Assembly (NCBI GenBank): GCA_003255065.1
Contig: QAOA01003368.1
Coordinates: 1,051,321-1,115,320, forward strand
DNA: 64,000 nucleotides
DNA from: Cercis canadensis
Taxonomy: Eukaryota > Streptophyta > Magnoliopsida > Fabales > Fabaceae
Direction of reading: 5' to 3'
Positions 13,578 through 25,440 of the stretch are shown piece by piece (the first letter of the stretch is position 1; each line of letters opens with the position of its first letter). The translations under genes and the position numbers were made by a program. The notes below the pieces were generated by a model, which saw only the letters and a program-made list of their open reading frames with translations, had not been told where the DNA came from and ran no database searches.

Positions 13578-15005
13578 ATGTGCTTTTTACGAAAATATGA
13601 TTTAGACCATTCATGAGGCATGAGGTGATTCAAGGTAACCTATTCCATGCTCAACTTGAGGCAATAGGAGCAAGGATTTTTCAGTCTAGCAGAGATGGCG
13701 ATAGAAAGGAGTTCAATACACCAACATCTGCCTGAGTGATCATTTATGTCTATAATTGCTTTCTGCGGCTTTCAATTTTGTTCCTCTGCTTCACATCAAT
13801 TTGTTGTATAATTCTTGTTATGTGTGATTGCTTTTCCCTTTGATTCATCATAATTTATTCTATTTCATGTTGTTTTCATTATTACATGTTTTAACCAAGT
13901 TTTAGTCCTCTGTTCTGACATTATCTAGAAGAAAGATAATACGAATGTAAGATTCTGTAAAGCATTGGGAAGTGAAGCTTTTGATAGCAGCCTTGTAACT
14001 TGCACTTCGGTCTCCTACAATTGCTGTGCCTTATCTTAGAGCAATCCAAGCTTCTACCTCTATCCAAGCCAGAATTCTGTGTTTTTGGGTATTAGATAAC
14101 ACTAGGATATGGTATTTGGAGTTGAAGGTGCTAGAATTGAGGACTGCCTATTGCAACTCATGGAGTACAGAAAAAGGTATGTGTTCTAACTGTTGCTAAG
14201 AAGCTCTGGTCAAATTGCCTGGTCTACGAGGGAGAATTAGCATACTTTGAAAGGAGAAGTTCATGCTTAGCAATTGGGATTTTGGAGTGCCACTTATGCC
14301 CTGTATTTCTTGGGCAATTTATAGAAGGCAAATGTTTACTTTTTTTTTTTTTTTTTTTTTTTNTTTTTTTTTTTTTTTTCTCCCTTCCTTTTACAAAATA
14401 GAATTCTTTGTGATACATTGCAAAATTCTTGAGTGCATAAGAGGGAGCGACCACCTTATGTGGTGTCATAGTATCAAAGGCAGATATGATGTTCATCTGA
14501 CTTGAGGAGCAGTAGGTTCCAACCTCCAAGTGACGACTCCCATAAGTCTCACTGGGATTTCTTTCTTCTCTATCACTGATTGGGTGGTTTTGTTGGGTTT
14601 TGGTGATTAAGGATTATTATATCCGTGGCAAAAAAGAAAAATAAAAAAGGATTGTGATATCAATTAACTCTATATCTCTCTAATTGAAGGGGCAAAGAAA
14701 ACAACCAATAAGAAAGAAGAGTGGATAGAATATAAAGGGGGATGTACTGCCTTGCAGATTCCTATTCAAGCAAGATTCATATAATTTCTGAATATTTAGT
14801 AATAAGTAATAAGTATATGATTCATTTTTTTTGTTAATAAATTTTCATTAAAGTTGTTTGAAATAATAATGTATGAAGTACACTTTTAATATGCTTTTCT
14901 ATTAAAAATATATTTTTTTTTTTCTAGAAATTTGCAACTTGATACTGTTTAGGAAAAATTTAGGTAAATGAGTCATGGCTCTCCTCCATTTTAAAAGCAT
15001 ACACT
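13578..15005. other. 3' UTR then intergenic DNA with a T-homopolymer gap
   Basis: About 13578-13900 is likely 3' UTR and downstream sequence of the CaaX-protein gene. A long T-run at 14340-14379 contains a single N (14363), another contig join. I see no gene, RNA or bounded element in the rest. Confidence 0.5.
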
Positions 15006-15007
15006 TA

Positions 15008-15269
15008 GCTCTCTTATTTCAAACAGACTTAGATAATATGGTCTTAATTGGCTATTTTTACTTGGCCAAAAAAATTAGTTATATTAATTATTATTACGAT
15101 TTTAAATTTAAACATAAAACCTATAATCTTTGAAGATTAGACTTAGTTTTAAAAATTTTCATGAGTTCAACACATAAAAATTTAAAGTAAGGGGTGAAAG
15201 TATAATAGATAAATAACAACTAATATCCCATTCCTAATTTCGAAAAAGGTTTGAAAAAAATAAGAGAGC
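15008..15269. mobile_element. Candidate MITE with TA target site (Tc1/mariner-like), 262 bp
   Basis: The left end GCTCTCTTATTTCAAAC and the right end, read on the other strand as GCTCTCTTATTTTTTTCAAA, are inverted. Each end is flanked by TA (15006-15007 and 15270-15271). The interior is AT-rich and non-coding. Terminal repeats are short and interrupted by a 4-base indel, so this is less secure than the hAT-type elements. Confidence 0.5.
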
Positions 15270-16170
15270 TATGTGTTATCTATTAAATTATATAGAACAA
15301 CTTTTAACTTTGGCTTGGGTGTGCAAAATCTGTGTGTTTTAAAAAGGTGCAATGAAAACATTGAATTTTACGTTTTGTTTATAAAAGATTTTTCGTCCGT
15401 TAGTCTTTGGATAAAAGTCACATGTGACAATCATGTGATGCCATTAAAATGTGAATTTGATGACTTTAATCCTAGTTCATTCAAATAAAGTGTTAATTAG
15501 GGGTTAAATTGATTAAATCATATTGAAATGAATCACATGATTGGTATAAATTATTTATATATATAAATTAACAGTTAAGTCTCATGCTCAATTACTAAAG
15601 TAAAAATACTCATAATATTAATTAAAAAAAATTCTTTTAACAATATAAAATTCAGTATGTTAACTATACCTTGTTAAAATTCAAGTAGGTTTTGTACATG
15701 GGTGAAAATTAAAGGGGTTTGTATACAATTGACCCTTTATCTTCTAAACCTTAGAGAATGTTAGTGTAATTGATGAAAAAGAAAATTAATTAAAAGTGTG
15801 AAATTTTTTCAACTTGTAGGTATAGCATTATCCCATTAAACCACTGTTTAAATCTCTTAAATCAGGACCAGCCAAAATCCAATGGTTGGTGGTTGCCTCT
15901 GACTCTAAGTAGTAAACGACATTCATAGTTGATGTTAAGAAGTTAAGCGCAATCACATCTCTTTCTCTCTCTGCGCTGAACCAGAGCCACCTTCCGGTGG
16001 AAACTTGGCCACACCTTATCCACACACTACTTCGTTGATTTTGATAAGACACGTCAAAATCCTGTAATCCAGACAAACAAAATCCAATAGAAGAAAGAAA
16101 AAAAAAAGGAGAAAGCAGAAAAAAAATAAAATCAAATCAAAGGGAAAGTAGGCAGCAACAGGTAAAGAAA

Positions 16171-18346
16171 ATGTCTGTGGCAGCTTCAATCCCATACATC
16201 AAAATCCCAACTTCATCATCTTCGTCATGCTGTACATCTTCTTCATCCTATTCTTTTAGATTTTCTTCTTCCAAGCCTTATAGTATCACCATAAGGAACT
16301 CGCAGACTGATGGGCCAATCAGAAGACCAGTGGCTCCTCCTCTGAGAGAACCCTCTACTGCTCCTCAGCCTCTGAAGCCAACACCTCCTTCTCAGGCTCC
16401 ACCATCGCCAACACCTTCTTCTGCAGGGCCTCCTCCTCCCCAGAGGGCAGCTGCTCTTGTTGAGGACGATAAGAATGTTGTTACATTAGAGTTTCAGAGG
16501 CAAAAGGCAAAGGAGCTGCAGGAGTACTTCAAGCAGAAGAAGCTTGAAGAATCAAATCAGGGTCCTCTCTTTGGGTTCATTGGGAAAAATGAGATTAATA
16601 ATGGAAGGTAAAGCTTGAGAATGAATTTTGAAGCTTTTTCTTATCTGGGTTTATGTTAATTGTGGGGTTTTCATGTTGGTAATGCTGGTTTTTGGATTTA
16701 ATGATGGTGAAACTAATGAAATTAACACTAATTGTGTGCTATTAATCAGAATGTTAGATGAGTCTTAAGCTGCCTTACAGTTTCAATAATTGTATAGCAG
16801 ATTTTAAGGGAAATTGCTTCTAATATCATTACATTATGTAGTTACCCATCAATAACACTTTGCTTAGCCCATGAATGAACCAAAGCAATAGCATTAGCAG
16901 CCTTGAACATGATAGGCTTAATTCTCTAGTTTTGGATGAGGAGGAACAAAATCTAAATGACCATAAAGATAACTCCACTAAGCTGGGTTTTAGCAAACTC
17001 ACTGCCTTGAGTCCATTTGGCCCTTGCCTCTTTCAGTCACATCATTTCTTAAACTTGTAGAATCAATATCCATATCTCCTTAGTGCTTTTATTATCTCAA
17101 TGTAAATAATAAAACATTAAAGATAAACCCTACCAAATTGATAAGTGAAAGCAAGACGAGCTTTAAGATCTAGTTGGTGTTCATTAATTGGCAGAAGCAT
17201 TTCTGTGATTGTTGTAAATCAAATTAGTGAGGGAAACNACACTTTGCTTAGCCCATGAATGAACCAAAGCAATAGCATTAGCAGCCTTGAACATGATAGG
17301 CTTAATTCTCTAGTTTTGGATGAGGAGGAACAAAATCTAAATGACCATAAAGATAACTCTACTAAGCTGGGTTTTAGCAAACTCACTGCCTTGAGTCCAT
17401 TTGGCCCTTGCCTCTTTCAGTCGCATCATTTCTTAAACTTGTAGAATCAATATCCATATCTCCTTAGTGCTTTTATTATCTCAATGTAAATAATAAAACA
17501 TTAAAGATAAACCCTACCAAATTGATAAGTGAAAGCAAGACGAGCTTTAAGATCTAGTTGGTGTTCATTAATTGGTAGAAGCATTTCTGTGATTGTTGTA
17601 AATCAAATTAGTGAGGGAAACAAGTGTCTGGAATTTATGGTATTGCTCCTATGTTTCTTTTCTTGATCTAGTATATAGTTAACGTAATTTCTTTCAAAAT
17701 GGATACTTGAGGGGTCCTTATGGAGCTTTCTTCTATGATATTTTGAGAGATTTATAGCACAATCTATTAGAAAGGTAAAGCTTTTGTACATTATAACTCC
17801 TTTGTGTGAAGAAGATAAAGAATAGGAAAAAGCCAAGAAGAGATGCTTTCTCTACTAATTAGCCTCAATGTGTTCTGCACAGGCAATTGATTGATCCTAT
17901 GCATAATTGGCTTCATTATATATTTGCATCCTTCTCTTTGAGTTGAAACCTCATTACTGCAGCAAAGGAATAAAAATGAAAAATAACTAAAGAACCTCAA
18001 TCCCTTAGAATTTGCGGCATGCTTTGCACCTTTTGCTGCAGTTGATTACCTGCCCGTTTTAAGCCTAAATTCTATTCAAAGAAGCATCTTCTCAGCCACT
18101 TGTTGTGTTCAATGATTTGTATTCTTTTGAAATTATTCCTCTTGCGTTCATACTGTATATCTATATTTATATGCAAGTTCTGCATATTTGTTTGACATTT
18201 TAATATAGGCTTTGTATCTGGAATTTTGGTTCTGCAGATGGGCAATGTTTGGTTTTGCTGTTGGGTTGCTAACAGAATATGCAACAGGCTCAGACTTTGT
18301 TGATCAAGTAAAGATCCTTCTCTCGAATTTTGGGATAGTCGATTAG
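16171..18346 (+). CDS. OHP2: Light-harvesting complex-like one-helix protein OHP2, chloroplast precursor
   Basis: There are two exons, 16171-16607 and 18238-18346; the split Arg codon joins to give 181 residues. The N-terminus is a Ser/Thr-rich chloroplast transit peptide. A Pro-rich linker follows (about 50-95), then the stromal segment LEFQRQKAKELQEYFKQKK. The light-harvesting motif ExxNGR (E141-R146) leads into the single membrane helix starting WAMFGFAVGLLTEYATG. The tail DQVKILLSNFGIVD matches the OHP2 family. In known plants OHP2 pairs with OHP1 and HCF244 to bind pigment during photosystem II reaction-centre assembly in thylakoids. Length and exon structure fit the family. The intron carries a 383-base false duplication, so the true intron is about 1.25 kb. 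Confidence 0.95.
16855..17621. repeat. False tandem duplication at contig join (N at 17238), within the OHP2 intron
   Basis: Bases 16855-17237 and 17239-17621 are two 383-base copies around one N. At least three substitutions separate them (CTCCACTAAG/CTCTACTAAG, TCACATCATT/TCGCATCATT, ATTGGCAGAAG/ATTGGTAGAAG) and there are no indels. A repeated 61-codon frame inside is a by-product, not a gene. Confidence 0.88.
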
Positions 18347-18744
18347 GAATGAATACTTTAATATTAAATACTGTCAATAGTTTCCTTTCCCATCCTTACT
18401 GTAAACAATGTCGAGTAATTTGTTTCATCTTCATTTGTATCAACCAAGCTTTCTCTCTACTGCATCAATGAAAGAATAATGTTACCTATATAACTCTTGT
18501 ATTAACAATTGTAGCAACGATTTTATACGTGTTTAGAAGGGATACGTTTGAGGCCACATGATCTCAAAGTGAGTTATATGTAAAGTTGTGCAGAATTTTT
18601 ATCTGAAGAATATACAAGCTACACCCAATATATAATTTTTAATACCAAACCAAATGCTACATGATTAATGACTGTTATGATTAACGAAGGAAAAAACTTG
18701 AGTTGAGGCACCACGGTAGGTGAAATAGGGAGCACACTGATGAA

Positions 18745-18796
18745 GGCCCACATCGGAAATGTTAAAAAAGTAGCAGCACGACTTCTTGGTATAAAA
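18745..18796 (+). promoter_or_regulatory. Plant snRNA promoter: USE (18745-18755) and TATA box (18790-18796)
   Basis: GGCCCACATCG matches the plant upstream sequence element RTCCCACATCG at 10 of 11 positions. TATAAAA follows after 34 bases. In plants that USE-TATA spacing specifies RNA polymerase II, while the shorter spacing of about 23-26 bases specifies polymerase III. Polymerase II is the enzyme expected for U5. Confidence 0.88.
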
Positions 18797-18819
18797 TAAC
18801 ATGCTGCTGCTGCGTTACT

Positions 18820-18945
18820 ATTACGGAGCCGTGTGGTGAGCACAGAGCGAACTATTCTTTCGCCTTTTACTAAAGAATACCGTGTGCCCTCCACTTGAAG
18901 CGGCATACGCCAATTTTTAGAGGGGTCTTCCAAAGGAAGGCTTCA
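18820..18945 (+). ncRNA. U5: U5 spliceosomal snRNA gene
   Basis: U5 base-pairs with exon ends through loop 1 in the spliceosome. Loop 1 is explicit here: CGCCTTTTACT (18861-18871) closed by the 7-bp stem ATTCTTT (18854-18860) with AAAGAAT (18872-18878). Outer pairings GCACA/TGTGC and GTGG/CCAC extend the arm. The Sm site AATTTTTAG (18912-18920) follows, then a terminal hairpin CTTCC-AAA-GGAAG (18927-18939). A sequence resembling the plant 3' box (ACCAGTTATAA) lies just downstream. The 5' end is set only by distance from the TATA box and may be off by a few bases. A 104-codon antisense frame here is chance. It could be a variant or pseudo-copy, but core elements and promoter are all intact. 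Confidence 0.9.
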
Positions 18946-18964
18946 CACCAATACCAGTTATAAG

Positions 18965-20195
18965 CTTTTGACTGTTCCTCAAGAAGTAACGTCCAGTGTG
19001 CTTGTAAATTATCACACAAATCGTGCATGTTATTACCTATTCAGTTAATCACCTTAAATTTTCAATTCCGAAGTTAGCATGCCCATTCAAGGATTTAAGC
19101 TGTGTTCTGTTCATAGACATCAAGAGTATAGAGTGCTTAGAAAATTTAAAATCCTCGTATTTTTTTGAGTGGTTTTTATGCACCACATTGGTTATTTTGT
19201 TAATCATATTTCGGAGGAATCAAATTGCACTATTCTTACATCCAACAATATTGTTGTAAAAAAATATTGTTTGGTTTTAAAAGTTTTAAAAAAATGATAT
19301 ATATATTTTATGTGAGAAGAAATGGTCTAAGTATGAAAGACTTTCAAGTTGATTTTGTTCAAAATATATTTTAGTATTACTTTTTAATGTGATATGATTA
19401 TTTTGTTTTTATATGTAATTATTATATTTAAAATTAAATGAAATAACCTCATAACATTAATGTGTATATATTTTGAATATTTCATATAATATGAAAGAAC
19501 TAAATTACTTTTTTTTTGTGTTTAAAATTAAATGGTCTTTTCTTTTAATATTTAAAATCAAACAATAATTTTTTTTTAAAATAATGTAATATTATTAAGC
19601 ATAAAGATTAAATTCTCTTATCTCTTACCTAAACCGCTTTAACTTGAGCTAAAATATGCAGTTAAACTTGAAATTTTCACTTTCAAAAGACATAATTTGC
19701 CCATGTTGATGATGTTCCTATAAGAAGTGGAATCTGAGGGGACAAACCGACCAAGCTCTGTCTGTAATAATTATTTTTGGCCTCCGTTTTGAGCACGCGA
19801 GGTGGAGGAGGAGAGGGACACACAGAGGCAGAGCAGAGTGTAGTGATATGTATTCGCTGCTATACGATGACGTATGATACGGTTGCCGGCTGTGGACCCA
19901 ACCCAACATCCTCGCCTCAGTCAAAGGATGTCACGTTTAATTAACGTGATAAATTGAATTCTAATTTGTAGTTTCTAGTTTCTACTGGAAAACCATTTCT
20001 CTGTAAGTGTGTGCATTTTCAATTTTCAAGCTGACAAATTTAACACTTAACAGTAACACACGCACACACCTGCGCAGTAACATTTTATCTGCGCCACTGT
20101 GCTGTGTTCAATTTTTGCGGAGAAAGCTAAGAAAAGAAGGGTCTTTTACGATTAAAGAAACAAAAGCTTCAGTACTAATATCGCACAGAAAGTTT
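18965..20195. other. AT-rich spacer and presumptive promoter of the CDK-like kinase gene
   Basis: About 19250-19620 is very AT-rich with no gene. From about 19700 the composition rises, consistent with the promoter and 5' leader of the kinase gene. An ATG at 20202 lies in another frame upstream of the kinase start and could be a leader uORF, but its frame shows no domain. Confidence 0.45.
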
Positions 20196-20350
20196 CCAAA
20201 GATGCCGGCCATGGACGGCCAAAATCTGTCACTTTCTTCTCCCATTCTTGTTTCATATTCTTCGCCTTGTGCTTTTTGTTTTTCACTCTTTCTGCTTTGG
20301 TATGCCACCCATTTGAACGAGACCCACTTGGGGAGTGGAACCAGAGGGGT

Positions 20351-23300
20351 ATGGGCTGTGTTCAGGCGAAGGCAGAAGATGGGTCAGTGCCTAAGGGCTT
20401 GGAAAGGTTGAAACTTGAAAATGGGTATGTGGGAAATGGGGGTTTTGCTGCTCATCGACGATCCACGAGTCAGAGATATGAACGTAGGGAGTCTGGTAGG
20501 CAATCTCAGCTGGAAGCCAGAAAGCATAAGGTTGAGTTTGCTAATGGTAATGGAAATGATGAAGGGCAAGGTGATGGGCTTGATGGCTTTGGTGGTGTAG
20601 CTGGAGGTGGAGATGAAGGAAGATTGACCAAAAGAGAGTGGAAGAGGGATCGTGTTCAAAAGGGTGGAAACTTGTTAAAGAAATCTCTGGAGGATGAAAT
20701 GGTTGATGGGTGGCCCAAATGGTTAGTTGATAATATTCCTAAAGAAGTGTTGGCTGGCTTGGTTCCCAAGAGTGCTGAATCATACAAAATGATTGATAAG
20801 GTATTTCTTGCTAATCTCTGTTTAGTTTGTAATCTGGATTAGAGTAGGCTAGAATGAAGGATTATGGAACATGCTATGTGCACTAAAAATGCTTTTATGA
20901 AGTTTTTCTAACAAAATAGTTTGACAATGAGTTGTTGTTTTTCATATTTGAAGCACACATCTGCACAGTCGAGTTAGGAATAAAACATAAATTTAGACAC
21001 TTAATGTTCTTGTTATTCATGATTCAGTTTGAAAGCCTAGTTAGTCTTAAGTATCTGAGCAGTCATATTCTGAAAAATTTAAGGAATCATGAGATCATGA
21101 CATTGAATTCTATTTTGATTAAAATTTTCTTATCGTGACAACTTAAGTTTTTTGGTTTCCAAAACATAGATAATTTCAGCTGCAAGTTTATGAATATGAA
21201 TTTATGTATGGCTATAACACATAACCAAAACTGATAGGTTTCCCTGACTGATTATGGGAGAATTGTGCATTGGCTTAGTCTATGTTAATCTTATGTTTGG
21301 CAGGTAGGACAGGGAACATACAGCAATGTTTATAAAGCTCGAGACCGGGAAACTAGAGACATTGTGGCCCTGAAGAAGGTTCGCTTTGATACATCAGAGC
21401 CTGAAAGCATCAAATTTATGGCAAGAGAAATTATGATATTACAGAGATTGGATCATCCCAATGTAATAAAGCTTAAAGGATTAGCCACATCAAGAATGCA
21501 GTACAGTTTGTATTTGGTTTTTGATTTCATGCAATCAGACTTGGCTAGAATTATTACTCGTCCTGAAGAGAGACTAACTGAACCACAGGTTTGAATTTTC
21601 TCTTTAATGCTTTGGTCATCTTTGTATTGTAATTTATTGATTCACCTTAATAATCTGAAACATCGATGTAGGTCAAGTCCTATATGCATCAATTGCTTTT
21701 AGGTCTGCAGCATTGCCATGATAGGGGGATTTTGCATCGAGACATCAAGGGGTCAAACCTTTTGATTGATAAAAAGGGGATGCTTAAGATTGCAGATTTT
21801 GGGCTTGCCAATTTTTATAGTCCAGAAAGTAACCAGCCTCTCACAAGCCGGGTTGTGACACTATGGTACAGAGCTCCTGAGCTGTTGTTAGGTGCCACAG
21901 GTTATGGAGTTGGTATTGATCTATGGAGTGCTGGGTGCCTCCTCGCGGAAATGTTTACAGGGATTCCAATTATACCTGGTAGAACTGAGGTGATAAAGCC
22001 TGGATGATGGCAGCATTTAAGCTTTCAGTGTCTTTGGCTATTTGTCAAAATTCTTTTCTTTTTCCCCTCATCTCTCTTATGTTTTTGCTCCATCTATGTA
22101 TGCTTGTGTTATGTTGTCTATCTGCTTATTCTGCTAATCACCAAGTATCTCTACTTTCAGGTTGAGCAACTTCATAGAATTTTCAGGCTGTGTGGCACAC
22201 CTTCAGAGGACTATTGGAAAAAATTGGGACTTTCTACAACTTTTAGACCACCAAAGTCTTATAGACCTTCCCTTGTGGAAACTTTCAAGCCTCTCCCTCC
22301 ATCTTCTTTGGGTCTTCTATGTACTCTGCTTGCTTTGGATCCTGCATACCGTGGTACAGCGTCTAAAGCTCTCCAAAATGGGGTGAGTGCAGAACTGCAG
22401 ATGAGAATGCTCTAATACTGATTTTAGTGGTTCTGAGGCCACCCCCAAAAGCTGAAAATTGAACAGTGCTTCTCTGTAATTTCTTTTTAATTGCAATTTA
22501 TAAGTCTATGGGTTTGCATATCTGTATGAAGTTCCTCTAAATTTTTAATACCATTACTAACCTTATACCTATGTGTGCATCTGCGGTCTGATGACTTGTG
22601 CATTTTGTTTCAACAGTCATTTTCATGATGGAAAACATGTTGTACGGTTTTCAGCTCACAAGATGATTCTGTGTTGATTTATATATTGATCATGTGTGAC
22701 ACTTAAAGATAGGGTTCATCTTGGTTTATATGCCATGCATATGCAATAATATTAGGTTCATGTGGCAAATTCCTAATAAAAAAAAAGGAAATAAGCACAT
22801 TTCCCACATTGAAGTATCTTTTGCTTGCAGTTTTTCTTTACAAGCCCATTGGCCTGTGGCCTTTCGGGTCTGCCTGTAATCCACAGAGAAGAGGATGAGC
22901 AAGATCAAACCAGTGAACAGACAAAGTATGTCACTTTACTTATTACCACTCAAGTTCTTGATATTATAATTATATGAAAAGCGTATTTACTTATTGCCAT
23001 AACAGTGCATTTTTTCTTTTTGGTTACAACTAGTGGAGATCTTAGGCTTCATGTTCTGATAAGACTATAACTGCATTCGGCTAACTTGAAACTTCATATG
23101 TAATGTGTTACTTGTCTAAGAGAGTTCCCCATATTGGTATCTGTACCTACGTTTGGTAAATAGTCACATACATTTATACCATGGAATTTTGTCCTTGTAC
23201 ATTGGCATTGAATAATTAATCCAAGTTTATAGTACTCATTTGATTTTTGCATAAAAATTAATGGTTGGAAAGCTTTAAACTCTGATTTATTTACCGGTAA

Positions 23301-23827
23301 AGATATCTGATTACTTTGCTACTACTTACAGGCACATGAACGCTAAGATTAGACGATCTCGTACTCTGCGTGAGCGACGTAGGAAGAATCAAGCATCTGA
23401 AAGGCCAGTAGAGCGTACTGTATCTCCTAAGGACGTAAGAATTAGACCTTGAGCTAAAAGATAATATGTGGCATGATATTCACATATATTTCAGGAATTG
23501 AGAATGGAAGCAGAGACTTGTGTCCCAAGCGAAGATTTGGGTCGCACTACAACTCCTAGTACCTCATCTAGTGTAAACCTAGCAGTGGCAAAGGATCAGC
23601 CACCCTTCTTTCTTCCCCCACAAGAATCTTCAGGTCAAAAGCAATCCCTCAAAATTCACCATCATGCTAATGGTGGGGAGAATGTGAGGAAGCTTCCTCC
23701 ATTACCCAAATCAAAAGCACCTGCAACCAAGAAAGATAACAGCAGATACAGATTAAACCAGGTCCAAAGGTCTTCATCCACTAGAGAATTTAGAAACTTA
23801 AAAAAAGGCGAACCATTTTCTCCTTGA
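20351..23827 (+). CDS. CDK-like serine/threonine protein kinase (plant IBS1/At1g54610-type)
   Basis: There are seven exons: 20351-20800, 21304-21588, 21672-21989, 22161-22382, 22831-22925, 23332-23434 and 23495-23827. They join in frame to 601 residues. The ATG at 20351 is chosen because it opens MGCVQAK, an N-myristoylation/palmitoylation signal usual in this subfamily. Residues 1-140 are hydrophilic and Gly-rich. The kinase domain holds GQGTYSNV (152-159), ATP-binding Lys174 (VALKK), catalytic HRDIKGSN (Asp269), DFG (Asp287) and TLWYRAPE, so it looks active. EPESIKFMARE replaces the cyclin-binding PSTAIRE helix. The tail from about 430 is basic and low-complexity (SRTLRERRRKNQ), ending EPFSP. 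In the family the domain resembles CDKC/CDK9, and members are linked to immune priming or membrane signalling. The precise member is not determined. Confidence 0.9.
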
Positions 23828-24820
23828 AACTGATAATTAGGCCGCCATAGATCGAAAACATGTAAAACCAAAATGTTTATTTTCATTTTTTATCACATCT
23901 GATGTGCCTTGAAATTTTTTATCTGCATTCTTTTCACTTCCTTGTGACCTTTGTCACTGTAAATTAGTAGCTGACCTTGTATTGATCAAAGGTAATCAAG
24001 GATAACAGTGCAGCAAGCAAAATGGGGTCGTTTTTACTTTATTCTGAAACATATGTGATGTTCATTAAAAAAAGCGAGTTACTTGATGGTTTTATATCAT
24101 ATATCTGAACTCTAGCTTCTACATGAATTGATGTTTCAAAATAAAACACACTATAGATGCTTTGGTTTACAAAGTAAGTAGGATTCTTGTGGTTTGGTAT
24201 TTGAATAATTTTAGATTCAATATAATTAGGCCATTGTAGCAATTAATCGGTAAATTATATCACAAACTTATTCGATGAGAATATGACATTCTGCTCTTTT
24301 AACGAAATGTTATTTAGAAAGATCTTGTTTATGTTAATGCTATATAACTACTTTTATATTCACCTCTACCAAGTTAATGTATAAACAAATTAACAAATTA
24401 CCAAATGAATTTCCTTTTATTTGCTCGTTTAAAGTATTATCCTTAATCTTATATTTTCTGTGCAAATGTGAACATTTGAGGGAAAAAAAATGCTATTTCA
24501 GGATTGATATTTGTGTAAGCTTTATGAGAAATAAAAACGATTAACTTCAATTAATTATAAAGGAGCCTGATTGTTCAATTTCTTTTGGATTAGTCGGTTT
24601 GTCCATTTTCACAATTTCTCCATATGAGTAGACTATTGGTTTAGAGCAATTTTTGGATGAACATGATGTAAATAAACCAGACCAGACCAATGAGAGTTGC
24701 TAATCCTTTATTCCTATTGGCTTTGTGCACAAATCACCCAGATGAACCAAGTTCATCCAAGAATTTTTCATTGGTTTATGAGATTTGCTTCCTCAAGTGG
24801 TAGCTTGTTGTTGAAGTTGC
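23828..24820. other. 3' UTR and AT-rich intergenic DNA
   Basis: The first ~180 bases are probably 3' UTR of the kinase gene. Beyond that I see only AT-rich sequence without a gene or bounded element, up to the T-run that marks the tail of a minus-strand SINE-like copy. Confidence 0.5.
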
Positions 24821-24821
24821 T

Positions 24822-25045
24822 CTTTTTTTTTTTTTTTAACGGTAAAGTATTTTCAAGTCTGTTTTTGCTTACTGAGACTAAGTCTCTCTCCGGGTTATCT
24901 CAAGGGTGCATCCTTACATCGGCTTGGTGCATTCAAGGGAATTGAATTCCCCTAAGTATTAGTCTTAGGATTTGAACTTTGGTTAACTTAAATAAACGTA
25001 TTGCATCTTTATCACCATACCAAATCTTTGGGATTACTGAAGTTA
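24822..25045 (-). mobile_element. tRNA-derived SINE-like element, minus strand
   Basis: Read on the minus strand, an A-box-like word (TGGTATGGTGATAAAG, + positions 25007-25022) is followed after about 25 bases by a B-box-like word (AAAGTTCAAATCC). The sequence ends TTTACCGTT plus a poly(A) tail, seen on the + strand as the T-run at about 24824-24838. A related copy lies at 36727-36960. The contig overlap at 24914-25440 repeats the promoter half. Degenerate boxes make the class likely rather than certain. Confidence 0.5.
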
Positions 25046-25440
25046 CTTTATTGGAATGAAAAATGGAACTAAACTAGAGGGATCCAGATGCTGATATGCA
25101 CGTCCAAGCCATTTTCAATTGAGAAAAATGCTACAACTTATAATGGGTATCATAAAAACCTTTATATTCATGCCAANTTACATCGGCTTGGTGCATTCAA
25201 GGGAATTGAATTCCCCTAAGTATTGGTCTTAGGATTTGAACTTTGATTAACTTAAATAAACGTATTGCATCTTTATCACCATACCAAATCTTTGGGATTA
25301 CTGAAGTTACTTTATTGGAATGAAAAATGGAACTAAACTAGAGGGATCCAGATGCTGATATGCACGTCCAAGCCATTTTCAATTGAGAAAAATGCTACAA
25401 CTTATAATGGGTATCATAAAAACCTTTATATTCATGCCAA
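24914..25440. repeat. False tandem duplication at contig join (N at 25177)
   Basis: Bases 24914-25176 and 25178-25440 are equal 263-base copies around one N. Differences seen are AAGTATTAGTC/AAGTATTGGTC and CTTTGGTTAAC/CTTTGATTAAC. The overlap includes half of a SINE-like element. Confidence 0.88.

Noticed and set aside
14224..14529. Lys-rich and Phe-rich frames on opposite strands
   Set aside because: They read through a T homopolymer containing an N.
16875..17444. Two identical 61-codon frames that look like a tandemly duplicated small gene
   Set aside because: They are the two sides of the contig overlap inside the OHP2 intron, with no domain or start context.
18619..18933. 104-codon minus-strand frame
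   Set aside because: Antisense of the U5 snRNA gene and its promoter; no protein family resemblance.
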